A stretch of 64,000 nt of DNA from Eutreptiella sp. 'Long Island Sound 2002'. Its lineage: Eukaryota > Euglenozoa > Euglenophyceae > Eutreptiales > Eutreptiaceae. Positions 50,191 through 61,200 of the stretch are shown one piece after another. Under the pieces are notes generated by a model. The model worked only from the letters and a program-made list of their open reading frames with translations. It was not told the DNA's origin and did no database searches. The translations under genes and the position numbers were made by a program. Within the stretch, counting starts at the first letter, position 1. The number at the start of each line of letters is the position of its first letter. The stretch spans positions 148,161,596 through 148,225,595 of the forward strand of contig OZ038378.1 of the NCBI GenBank assembly GCA_964036045.1, written 5' to 3'.

Positions 50191-51012
50191 TTGACGGAAA
50201 ATTCTCCGAAAATTCTCGGAAAATTCTCAGAAAATTTTGGGAAATTCTCCGATAATTCTCGGAATATTCTCAGAAAATTCTCGGAAAATTCTCGGAAAAT
50301 TCTCAGAAAATTCTCGGAAAGTTCTCGGAAAATTCTCGGAAAATTCTCGGAAAATTCTCAGAAAATTCTCGGAAAATTCTCGGAAAATTCTCGGAAAATT
50401 CGCGGAAAATTCTCGGAAAATTCTCGGAAAATTCTCGGAAAATTCTCGGAAAATTCCCGGAAAATTCTCGGAAAATTCTTGGAAAATTCTCGGAAAGTTC
50501 TCGGAAAATTCTCGGAAAATTCTCGGAAAATTCTCAGAAAATTCTCGGAAAATTCTCGGAAAATTCTCGGAAAATTCTCGGAAAATTCTCGGAAAATTCT
50601 CGGAAAATTCTCGGAAAATTCTCGGAAAATTCCCGGAAAATTCTCGGAAAATTCTTGGAAAATTCTCGGAAAGTTCTCGGAAAATTCTCAGAAAATTCTC
50701 GGAAATTCTCCGATAATTCTCGGAAGATTCTCAGAAATTCTCGGAAAATTCTCGGAAAATTCTCAGAAAATTCTCGGAAAGTTCTCGGAAAATTCTCGGA
50801 AAATTCTCGGAAAATTCTCGGAAAATTCCCGGAAAATTCTCGGAAAATTCTTGGAAAATTCTCGGAAAATTCTCAGAAAATTCTCGGAAAATTCTCGGAA
50901 AATTCTCGAAAAATTCTCGGAAAATTCTCGGAAAATTCTCGGAAAATTCTCGGAAAATTCTCGGAAAATTCTCGGAAAATTCTCGGAAAATTCTCGGAAA
51001 ATTCTCGGAAAA
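50191..51012 (+). repeat. ~1.4-kb HOR, copy 5 (start of the transition)
   Basis: The opening and first modules match copies 1 and 2 (TTTTGGG near 50236, TTCGCGG near 50401, two ATTCTTGG/AAAGTTC modules, GGAAGATTC near 50723). A one-base-short CAGAAATTC unit near 50735 is private. After TTGACGG/AAACTTC at 51013 the array passes into the next duplication. Confidence 0.85.
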
Positions 51013-53700
51013 TTGACGGAAAATTCTCGGAAACTTCTCGGAAAATTCTCGGAAAATTCTCGGAAAATTCTCGGAAAATTCTCGGAAAATTCTCGGAAAA
51101 TTCTCGGAAAATTCTCGGAAAATTCTCGGAAAATTCTCGGAAAATTCCCGGAAAATTCTCGGAAAATTCTCGGAAAATTCTCGGAAAATTCTCGGAAAAT
51201 TCTCGGAAAATTCTCGGAAAATTCTCGGAAAATCCTCGGAAAAATCTCGGAAAATTCTCAGAAAATTCTCGGAAAATTCCCGGAAAATTCTCGGAAAATT
51301 CTCGGAAAATTCTCGGAAAATTCTCGGAAAATTCTCGGAAAATTCTCGGAAAATTGACGGAAAATTCTCGGAAAATTCTCGGAAAATTCTCGGAAAATTC
51401 TCGGAAAATTCTCGGAAAATTCTCGGAAAATTCTCAGAAAATTCTCAGAAAATTCTCCCAAAATTCTCGGAAAATTCTCGGAAAATTGACGGAAAATTCT
51501 CGGAAAATCCTCGGAAAATTCTCAGAAAATTCTCGGAAAATTCTCGGAAAATTCTCGGAAAATTCTCGGAAAATTCTCGGAAAATTTTCGGAAAATTCTC
51601 GGAAAATTCTCGGAAAATTGACGGAAAATTCTCGGAAAATTCTCGGAAAATTCTCGGAAAATTCTCGGAAAATTCTCCCAAAATTCTCGGAAAATTCTCG
51701 GAAAATTCTCGGAAAATTCTCGGAAAATTCTCGGAAAATTCTCGGAAAATTCTCGGAAAATTCTCGGAAAATTCTCAGAAAATTCTCGGAAATTCTCCGA
51801 TAATTCTCGGAAAATTCTCAGAAAATTCTTCGAAAATTCTCGGAAAATTCTCAGAAAATTCTCGGAAAGTTCTCGGAAAATTCTCGGAAAATTCTCGGAA
51901 AATTCTCAGAAAATTCTCGGAAAATTCTCGGAAAATTCTCCGAAAATTCTCGGAAAATTCTCGGAAAATTCTCGGAAAATTCCCGGAAAATTCTCGGAAA
52001 ATTCTTGGAAAATTCTCGGAAAATTCCCGGAAAATTCTCGGAAAATTCTCGGAAAATCCTCGGAAAATTCTCGGAAAATTCTCGGAAAATTCTCGGAAAA
52101 TTCTCGGAAAATTCTCAGAAAATTCTCGGAAAGTTCTCGGAAAATTCTCGGAAAATTCTCGGAAAATTCTCGGAAAATTCCCGGAAAATTCTCGGAAAAT
52201 TCTTGGAAAATTCTCGGAAAATTCTCAGAAAATTCTCGGAAAATTCTCGGAAAATTCTCGAAAAATTCTCGGAAAATTCTCGGAAAATTCTCGGAAAATT
52301 CTCGGAAAATTCTCGGAAAATTCTCGGAAAATTCTCGGAAAATTCTCGGAAAATTGACGGAAAATTCTCGGAAACTTCTCGGAAAATTCTCGGAAAATTC
52401 TCGGAAAATTCTCGGAAAATTCTCGGAAAATTCTCGGAAAATTCTCGGAAAATTCTCGGAAAATTCTCGGAAAATTCTCGGAAAATTCCCGGAAAATTCT
52501 CGGAAAATTCTCGGAAAATTCTCGGAAAATTCTCGGAAAATTCTCGGAAAATTCTCGGAAAATTCTCGGAAAATTCTCGGAAAATTCTCGGAAAATTCTC
52601 GGAAAATTCTCGGAAAATTCTCGGAAAAATCTCGGAAAATTCTCAGAAAATTCTCGGAAAATTCCCGGAAAATTCTCGGAAAATTCTCGGAAAATTCTCG
52701 GAGAATTCTCGGAAAATTCTCGGAAAATTCTCGGAAAATTGACGGAAAATTCTCGGAAAATTCTCGGAAAATTCTCGGAAAATTCTCGGAAAATTCTCGG
52801 AAAATTCTCAGAAAATTCTCAGAAAATTCTCCCAAAATTCTCGGAAAATTCTCGGAAAATTGACGGAAAATTCTCGGAAAATCCTCGGAAAATTCTCAGA
52901 AAATTCTCGGAAAATTCTCGGAAAATTCTCGGAAAATTCTCGGAAAATTCTCGGAAAATTTTCGGAAAATTCTCGGAAAATTCTCGGAAAATTGACGGAA
53001 AATTCTCGGAAAATTCTCGGAAAATTCTCGGAAAATTCTCGGAAAATTCTCCCGAAATTCTCGGAAAATTCTCGGAAAATTCTCGGAAAATTCTCGGAAA
53101 ATTCTCGGAAAATTCTCGGAAAATTCTCGGAAAATTCTCGGAAAATTCTCAGAAAATTCTCGGAAATTCTCCGATAATTCTCGGAAAATTCTCAGAAAAT
53201 TCTTCGAAAATTCTCGGAAAATTCTCAGAAAATTCTCGGAAAGTTCTCGGAAAATTCTCGGAAAATTCTCGGAAAATTCTCGGAAAATTCTCGGAAAATT
53301 CTCGGAAAATTCTCGGAAAATTCCCGGAAAATTCTCGGAAAATTCTTGGAAAATTCTCGGAAAATTCCCGGAAAATTCTCGGAAAATTCTCGGAAAATCC
53401 TCGGAAAATTCTCGGAAAATTCTCGGAAAATTCTCGGAAAATTCTCGGAAAATTCTCGGAAAATTCTCGGAAAATTCTCGGAAAATTCTCGGAAAATTCT
53501 CGGAAAATTCTCGGAAAATTCTCGGAAAATTCTCGGAAAAATCTCGGAAAATTCTCAGAAAATTCTCGGAAAATTCCCGGAAAATTCTCGGAAAATTCTC
53601 GGAAAATTCTCGGAAAATTCTCGGAAAATTCTCGGAAAATTCTCGGAAAATTCTCGGAAAATTCTCGGAAAATTGACGGAAAATTCTCAGAAAATTCTCA
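51013..53700 (+). repeat. ~1.37-kb tandem HOR (two copies)
   Basis: Markers repeat at 1,336-1,385 bp. TTGACGG/AAACTTC lies at 51013 and 52354, TTGACGG at 51354 and 52739, CTCCCA at about 51456 and 52830, AATCCTCGG near 51508 and 52881, CTCCC again near 51676 and 53050 (CCCGAAATTC in the second), CTTCGAAAATTC near 51828 and 53203, and ATTCTTGG then ATTCCCGG near 52009 and 53343. A related partial copy follows at 54222-54740. Confidence 0.85.
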
Positions 53701-55012
53701 GAAAATTCTCGGAAAATTCTCGGAAAATTCTCGGAAAATTCTAGGAAAATTGACGGAAAATTCTCGGAAAATTCTTGGAAAATTCTCAGAAAATTCTCGG
53801 AAAATTCTCGGAAAATTCTCGGAAAATTCTCGGAAAATTCTCGGAAAATTTTCGGAAAATTCTCGGAAAATTCTCGGAAAATTGACGGAAAATTCTCGGA
53901 AAATTCTCGGAAAATTCTCGGAAAATTCTCCGAAAATTCTCGGAAAATTCTCGGAAAATTCTTGGAAAATTCTCGGAAAATTCTCGGAAAATTCTCAGAA
54001 AATTCTCGGAAAATTCTCGGAAAATTCTCGGAAAATTCTCAGAAAATTCTCGGAAATTCTCCGATAATTCTCGGAAAATTCTCAGAAAATTCTCGGAAAA
54101 TTCTCGGAAAATTCTCAGAAAATTCTCGGAAAGTTCTCGGAAAATTCTCGGAAAATTCTCGGAAAATTCTCGGAAAATTCTCGGAAAATTCTCGGAAAAT
54201 TCTCGGAAAATTCTCGGAAAATTGACGGAAAATTCTCGGAAACTTCTCGGAAAATTCTCGGAAAATTCTCGGAAAATTCTCGGAAAATTCTCGGAAAATT
54301 CTCGGAAAATTCTCGGAAAATTCTCGGAAAATTCTCGGAAAATTCTCAGAAAATTCCCGGAAAATTCTCGGAAAATTCTCGGAAAATTCTCGGAAAATTC
54401 TCGGAAAATTCTCGGAAAATTCTCGGAAAATTCTCGGAAAATTCTCGGAAAATTCTCGGAAAATTCTCGGAAAATTCTCGGAAAATTCTCGGAAAAATCT
54501 CGGAAAATTCTCAGAAAATTCTCGGAAAATTCCCGGAAAATTCTCGGAAAATTCTCGGAAAATTCTCGGAAAATTCTCGGAAAATTCTCGGAAAATTCTC
54601 CGAAAATTCTCGGAAAATTCTCGGAAAATTGACGGAAAATTCTCGGAAAATTCTCGGAAAATTCTCGGAAAATTCTCGGAAAATTCTCGGAAAATTCTCG
54701 GAAAATTCTCAGAAAATTCTCAGAAAATTCTCCCAAAATTCTCGGAAAATTCTCGGAAAATTGACGGAAAATTCTCGGAAAATTCTCGGAAAATTCTCAG
54801 AAAATTCTCGGAAAATTCTCGGAAAATTCTCGGAAAATTCTCGGAAAATTCTCGGAAAATTTTCGGAAAATTCCCGGAAAATTCTCGGAAAATTCTCGGA
54901 AAATTCTCGGAAAATTCTCGGAAAATTCTCGGAAAATTCTCGGAAAATTCTCAGAAAATTCTCGGAAATTCTCGGATAATTCTCGGAAAATTTTCAGAAA
55001 ATTCTCGGAAAA
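53701..55012 (+). repeat. Satellite segment between the 1.37-kb HOR and block A copy 6
   Basis: CTAGG/TTGACGG near 53742, ATTCTTGG near 53774 and 53961, TTGACGG/AAACTTC at 54222, TTGACGG at about 54629 and 54762, CTCCCA near 54730 and TTTTCGG near 54859. GGAAATTC, GATAATTC and TTTTCAG then lead into the TTGTCGG that opens block A. AATATTCTCAT is absent. No gene-like content is visible. Confidence 0.82.
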
Positions 55013-56755
55013 TTGTCGGAAAATTCTCAGAAAATTCTCGGAAAATTCTCGGAAAATTCTCCGAAAATTCTCGGAAAATTCTCGGAAAATTCTCGGAAAA
55101 TTCTCGGAAAATTCTCGGAAAATTCTCGGAAAATTCCCGGAAAATTCTCGGAAAATTCTCGGAAAATTCTCAGAAAATTCTCGGAAAATTCCCGGAAAAT
55201 TCTCGGAAAATTCTCGGAAAATTCTCGGAAAATTCTCGGAAAATTCTCGGAAAATTCTCGGAAAATTCTCGGAAAAATCTCGGAAAATTCTCGGAAAATT
55301 CTCGGAAAGTTCTCGGAAAATTCTCGGAAAATTCTCGGAAAATTCTCGGAAAATTGACGGAAAATTCTCGGAAAATTCTCGGAAAATTCTCGGAAAATTC
55401 TCGGCAAATTCTCGGAAAATTCTCGGAAAATTCTCGGAAAATTCTGGGAAAAATCTCGGAACATTCTCGGAAAATTCTCGGAAAATTCTCCGAAAATTCT
55501 CGGAAAATTCTCGGAAAATTCTCGGAAAATTCTCGGAAAATTCTCGGAAAATTCTCGGAAAATTCTCGGAAAATTCTCAGAAAATTCTCGGAAAATTCTC
55601 AGAAAATTCTCGGAAATTCTCGGATAATTCTCGGAAAATTCTCAGAAAATTCTCGGAAAATTCTCGGAAAATTCTCGGAAAATTCTCGGAAAATTCTCGG
55701 AAAATTCTCGGAAAATTCTCAGAAAATTTTCGGAAATCGTCGGATAATTCTCGGAAAATTCTCAGAAAATTTTCAGAAAATTCTCGGAAAATTCTCGGAA
55801 AATTCTCAGAAAATTCTCGGAAAATTCTCGGAAAATTCTCAGAAAATTTTCGGAAATCGTCGGATAATTCTCGGAAAATTCTCAGAAAATTTTCAGAAAA
55901 TTCTTGGAAAATTCTCGGAAAATTCTCAGAAAATTCTCGGAAAATTGTCGGAAAATTCTCGGAAAATTCTCAGAAAATTCTCGGAAAATTCTCGGAAAAT
56001 TCTCGGAAAAATCTCAGAAAATTCTCGGAAATTCTCCGATAATTCTCGGAAAATTCTCAGAAAATTCTCGGAAAATTCTCGGAAAATTCTCAGAAAATTC
56101 TCGGAAAGTTCTCGGAAAATTCTCGGAAAATTCTCGGAAAATTCTCAGAAAATTCTCGGAAAATTCTCGGAAAATTCTCGGAAAATTCTCGGAAAATTCT
56201 CGGAAAATTCTCGGAAAAATCTCGGAAAATTCTCGGAATATTCTCATAAAATTCTCGGAAAATTCTCGGAAAATTCTCGGAAAATTCTCGGAAAATTCTC
56301 AGAAAAATTCTCGGAAAATTCTCGGAAAATTCTCGGAAAATTCTCGGAAAATTCTCGGAAAATTCTCGGAAAATTTTCAGAAAATTCTCGGAAATTCTCG
56401 GATAATTCTCGGAAAATTTTCAGCAAATTCTCGGAAAATTCTCGGAAAATTCTCAGAAAATTCTCGGAAAATTCTCGGAAAATTCTCCGAAAATTCTCGG
56501 AAAATTCTCGGAAAAATCTCGGAAAATTCTCGGAAAATTCTCGGAAAATTCTCGGAAAATTCTCAGAAAATTCTCGGAAAATTCTCGGAAAATTCTCGGA
56601 AAATTGACGGAAAATTCTGGGAAAATTCTCGGAAAATTCTCGGAAAATTCTCGGCAAATTCTCGGAAAATTCTCGGAAAATTCTCGGAAAATTCTCGGAA
56701 AATTCTGGGAAAAATCTCGGAACATTCTCGGAAAATTCTCGGAAAATTCTCCGAA
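55013..56755 (+). repeat. Block A higher-order repeat, copy 6
   Basis: It opens TTGTCGG...CTCAG. TTGACGG is at 55354, TCTGGGAAAAATC/AACATTC at 55443, AATATTCTCAT near 56238, and a second cassette runs 56604-56704. Start to second cassette is 1,691 bp. The AAATCGTCGG module near 55735 has been duplicated locally (again near 55855), which pushes the cassette spacing to 1,261 bp. Confidence 0.86.
55715..55955 (+). repeat. ~120-bp local duplication of the AAATCGTCGG module
   Basis: CTCAG, TTTTCGG, AAATCGTCGG, GATAATTC, CTCAG and TTTTCAG occur in that order twice, about 120 bp apart. A single TTCTTGG unit in the second copy (near 55902) distinguishes them. The other block A copies carry this module once. 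Confidence 0.87.
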
Positions 56756-59329
56756 AATTCTCGGGAAATTCTCGGAAAATTCTCGGAAAATTCTCGGAAA
56801 ATTCTCGGAAAATTCTCAGAAAATTCTCGGAAAATTCTCGGAAAATTCTCGGAAAATTCTCAGAAAATTCTCGGAAAATTCTCGGAAAATTCTCGGAAAA
56901 TTCTCGGAAAATTCTCGGAAAATTCTCAGAAAATTCTCGGAAATTCTCGGATAATTCTCGGAAAATTCTCAGAAAATTCTCGGAAAATTCTCGGAAAATT
57001 CTCGGAAAATTCTCGGAAAATTCTCGGAAAATTCTCGGAAAATTCTCGGAAAATTCTCAGAAAATTCTCGGAAATTCTCGGATAATTCTCGGAAAATTCT
57101 CAGAAAATTTTCAGAAAATTCTCGGAAAATTCTCGGAAAATTCTCAGAAAATTCTCGGAAAATTCTCGGAAAATTCTCGGAAAATTCTCAGAAAATTCTC
57201 AGAAAATTCTCGGAAAATTCTCGGAAAATTCTCAGAAAATTCTCGGAAATTCTCCGATAATTCTCGGAAAATTCTCAGAAAATTCTCGGAAAATTCTCGG
57301 AAAATTCTCAGAAAATTCTCGGAAAATTCTCGGAAAATTCTCGGAAAATTCTCGGAAAATTCTCGGAAAATTCTCCGAAAAATCCCGGAAAATTCTCCGA
57401 AAATTCTTGGAAAATTCTCGGAAAGTTCTCGGAAAATTCTCGGAAATTTCTCGGAAAATTCTCAGAAACTTCTCGGAAAATTCTCGGAAAATTCTCGGAA
57501 AATTCTCGGAAAATTCTCGGAAAATTCTCGGAAAATTCTCGGATAATTCCCGGAAAATTCTCGGAAAATTCTTGGAAAATTCTCGGAAAGTTCTCGGAAA
57601 ATTCTCAGAAAATTCTCGGAAAGTTCTCGGAAAATTCTCGGAAAATTCTCGGAAAATTCTCAGAAAATTCTCGGAAATTCTCCGATAATTCTCGGAAAAT
57701 TCTCAGAAAATTCTCGGAAAATTCTCGGAAAATTCTCAGAAAATTCTCGGAAAGTTCTCGGAAAATTCTCGGAAAATTCTCGGAAAATTCTCGGAAAATT
57801 CCCGGGAAATTCTCGGAAAATTCTTGGAAAATTCTCGGAAAATTCTCGGAAAATTCTCGGAAAATTCTCGGAAAATTCTCGAAAAATTGTCGGAAAATTC
57901 TCGGAAAATTCTCGGAAAATTCTCGGAAAATTCTCGGAAAATTCTCGGAAAATTCTCGGAAAATTCTCGGAAAATTCTCGGAAAATTGACGGAAAATTCT
58001 CGGAAACTTCTCGGAAAATTCTCGGAAAATTCTCGGAAAATTCTCGGAAAATTCTCGGAAAATTCTCGGAAAATTCTCGGAAAATTCCCGGAAAATTCTC
58101 GGAAAATTCTCGGAAAATTCTCGGAAAATTCTCGGAAAATTCTCGGAAAATTCTCGGAAAATTCTCGGAAAATTCTCGGAAAATTCTCGGAAAATTCTCG
58201 GAAAATTCTCGGAAAATTCTCTGTAAAATCTCGGAAAATTCTCAGAAAATTCTCGGAAAGTTCCCGGAAAATTCTCGGAAAATTCTCGGAAAATTCTCGG
58301 AAAATTCTCGGAAAATTCTCGGAAAATTCTCGGAAAATTCTCGGAAAATTCTCGGAAAATTGACGGAAAATTCTCGGAAAATTCTCGGAAAATTCTCGGA
58401 AAATTCTCGGAAAATGCTCGGAAAATTCTCGGAAAATTCTCAGAAAATTCTCAGAAAATTCTCCCAAAATTCTCGGAAAATTCTCGGAAAATTCTAGGAA
58501 AATTGACGGAAAATTCTCGGAAAATTCTCGGAAAATTCTCAGAAAATTCTCGGAAAATTCTCGGAAAATTCTCGGAAAATTCTCGGAAAATTTTCGGAAA
58601 ATTCTCGGAAAATTCTCGGAAAATTGACGGAAAATTCTCGGAAAATTCTCGGAAAATTCTCGGAAAATTCTCGGCAAATTCTCCGAAAATTCTCGGAAAA
58701 TTCCCAGAAAATTTTCGGAAATTCTCCGATAATTCTCGGAAAATTCTCAGAAAATTCTCGGAAAATTCTCGGAAAATTCTCAGAAAATTCTCGGAAAATT
58801 CTCGGAAAATTCTCGGAAAATTCTCGGAAAATTCTCCGAAAATTCTCGGAAAATTCTCGGAAAATTCTCGGAAAATTCTCGGAAAATTCTCGGAAAATTC
58901 TCAGAAAATTCTCGGAAAATTCTCGGAAAATTCTCGGAAAATTCTCAGAAAATTCTCGGAAATTCTCCGATAATTCTCGGAAAATTCTCAGAAAATTCTC
59001 GGAAAATTCTCGGAAAATTCTCAGAAAATTCTCGGAAAGTTCTCGGAAAATTCTCGGAAAATTCTCGGAAAATTCTCGGAAAATTCTCGGAAAATTCTCG
59101 GAAAATTCTCGGAAAATTCTCGGAAAATTCTCGGAAACTTCTCGGAAAATTCTCGGAAAATTCTCGGAAAATTCTCGGAAAATTCTCGGAAAATTCTCGG
59201 AAAATTCTCGGAAAATTCTCGGAAAATTCTCGGAAAATTCTCGGAAAATTCCCGGAAAATTCTCGGAAAATTCTCGGAAAATTCTCGGAAAATTCTCGGA
59301 AAATTCTCGGAAAATTCTCGGAAAATTCT
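56756..59329 (+). repeat. Satellite segment between block A copy 6 and the 945-bp duplication
   Basis: GATAATTC/CTCAG modules near 56950 and 57080, ATTCTTGG/AAAGTTC modules near 57406 and 57571, TTGACGG/AAACTTC at 57987, CTCCCA near 58462 and CTAGG/TTGACGG near 58494. Private units are a CCCGGG at 57801-57806, CTCTGTAAAATC near 58219 and AATGCTCGG near 58414. AATATTCTCAT is absent. No gene-like content is visible. Confidence 0.82.
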
Positions 59330-61200
59330 CGGAAAATTCTCGGAAAATTCTCGGAAAATTCTCGGAAAATTCTCGGAAAATTCTCGGAAAATTCTCAGAA
59401 AATTCTCGGAAAATTCCCGGAAAATTCTCGGAAAATTCTCGGAAAATTCTCGGAAAATTGTCGGAAAATTCTCGGAAAATTCTCCGAAAATTCTCGGAAA
59501 ATTCTCGGGAGATTGACGGAAAATTCTCGGAAAATTCTCGGAAAATTCTCGGAAAATTCTCGGAAAATTCTCGGAAAATTCTCGGAAAATTCTCAGAAAA
59601 TTCTCAGAAAATTCTCCCAAAATTCTCGGAAAATTCTCAGAAAGTTGACGGAAAATTCTCGGAAAATTCTCGGAAAATTCTCAGAAAATTCTCGGAAAAT
59701 TCTCGGAAAATTCTCGGAAAATTCTCGGAGAATTCTCGGAAAATTTTCGGAAAATTCTCGGAAAATTCTCGGAAAATTCTCGGAAAATTCTCGGAAAATT
59801 CTCGGAAAATTCTCGGAAAATTCTCGGAAAATTCTCAGAAAATTCTCGGAAATTCTCGGATAATTCTCGGAAAATTTTCAGAAAATTCTCGGAAAATTGT
59901 CGGAAAATTCTCAGAAAATTCTCGGAAAATTCTCGGAAAATTCTCCGAAAATTCTCGGAAAATTCTCGGAAAATTCTCGGAAAATTCTCGGAAAATTCTC
60001 GGAAAATTCTCGGAAAATTCTCGGAAAATTCTCGGCAAATTCTCGGAAAATTCTCGGAAAATTCTCGGAAAATTCTCAGAAAATTCTCGGAAAATTCCCG
60101 GAAAATTCTCGGAAAATTCTCGGAAAATTCTCGGAAAATTCTCGGAAAATTCTCGGAAAATTCTCGGAAAAATCTCGGAAAATTCTCGGAAAATTCCCGG
60201 AAAATTCTCGGAAAAGTCTCGGAAAATTCTCTGAAAATTCTGGGAAAATTCTCGGAAAATTCTCGGAAAATTCTCGGAAAATTCTCGGAAAATTCTCCGA
60301 AAATTCTCGGAAAATTCTCGGAAAATTCTCGGAAAATTCTCAGAAAATTCTCGGAAAATTCCCGGAAAATTCTCGGAAAATTCTCGGAAAATTCTCGGAA
60401 AATTATCGGAAAATTCTCGGAAAATTCTCCGAAAATTCTCGGAAAATTCTCGGGAGATTGACGGAAAATTCTCGGAAAATTCTCGGAAAATTCTCGGAAA
60501 ATTCTCGGAAAATTCTCGGAAAATTCTCGGAAAATTCTCAGAAAATTCTCAGAAAATTCTCCCAAAATTCTCGGAAAATTCTCAGAAAGTTGACGGAAAA
60601 TTCTCGGAAAATTCTCGGAAAATTCTCCGAAAATTCTCGGAAAATTCTCGGAAAATTCTCGGAAAATTCTCGGAGAATTCTCGGAAAATTTTCGGAAAAT
60701 TCTCGGAAAATTCTCGGAAAATTCTCGGAAAATTCTCGGAAAATTCTCGGAAAATTCTCGGAAAATTCTCGGAAAATTCTCAGAAAATTCTCGGAAATTC
60801 TCGGATAATTCTCGGAAAATTTTCAGAAAATTCTCGGAAAATTGTCGGAAAATTCTCAGAAAATTCTCGGAAAATTCTCGGAAAATTCTCCGAAAATTCT
60901 CGGAAAATTCTCGGAAAATTCTCGGAAAATTCTCGGAAAATTCTCGGAAAATTCTCGGAAAATTCTCGGAAAATTCTCGGAAAATTCTCGGCAAATTCTC
61001 GGAAAATTCTCGGAAAATTCTCGGAAAATTCTCAGAAAATTCTCGGAAAATTCCCGGAAAATTCTCGGAAAATTCTCGGAAAATTCTCGGAAAATTCTCG
61101 GAAAATTCTCGGAAAATTCTCGGAAAAATCTCGGAAAATTCTCGGAAAATTCTCGGAAAATTCTCGGAAAAGTCTCGGAAAATTCTCGGAAAATTCTCGA
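59330..61200 (+). repeat. 945-bp tandem duplication (two copies)
   Basis: ATTCCCGG lies near 59416 and 60361, CGGGAGATTGACGG near 59508 and 60452, CTCCCA near 59615 and 60560, AAAGTTGACGG near 59641 and 60586, TTGTCGG...CTCAG at 59897 and 60842, and GGCAAATTC near 60034 and 60990 (offset 956, one unit gained). The junction near 60229-60245 holds adjacent CTCTG and CTGGG units. Only the right copy continues into a full block A; the left copy holds just the first ~340 bp of it. Confidence 0.86.

Noticed and set aside
51820-51850. CENP-B box in TTCG-containing units (also near 53203)
   Set aside because: The pattern nTTCGnnnnAnnCGGGn is not satisfied: the bases after TTCG do not provide the required A and CGGG spacing.
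57795-57810. NF-kB/Rel-like sites in GGAAAATTCCC units and the CCCGGG at 57801
   Set aside because: GGAAAATTCCC is one base longer than the usual ten-base Rel site, and these are simple single-base variants of the satellite without adjacent genes.
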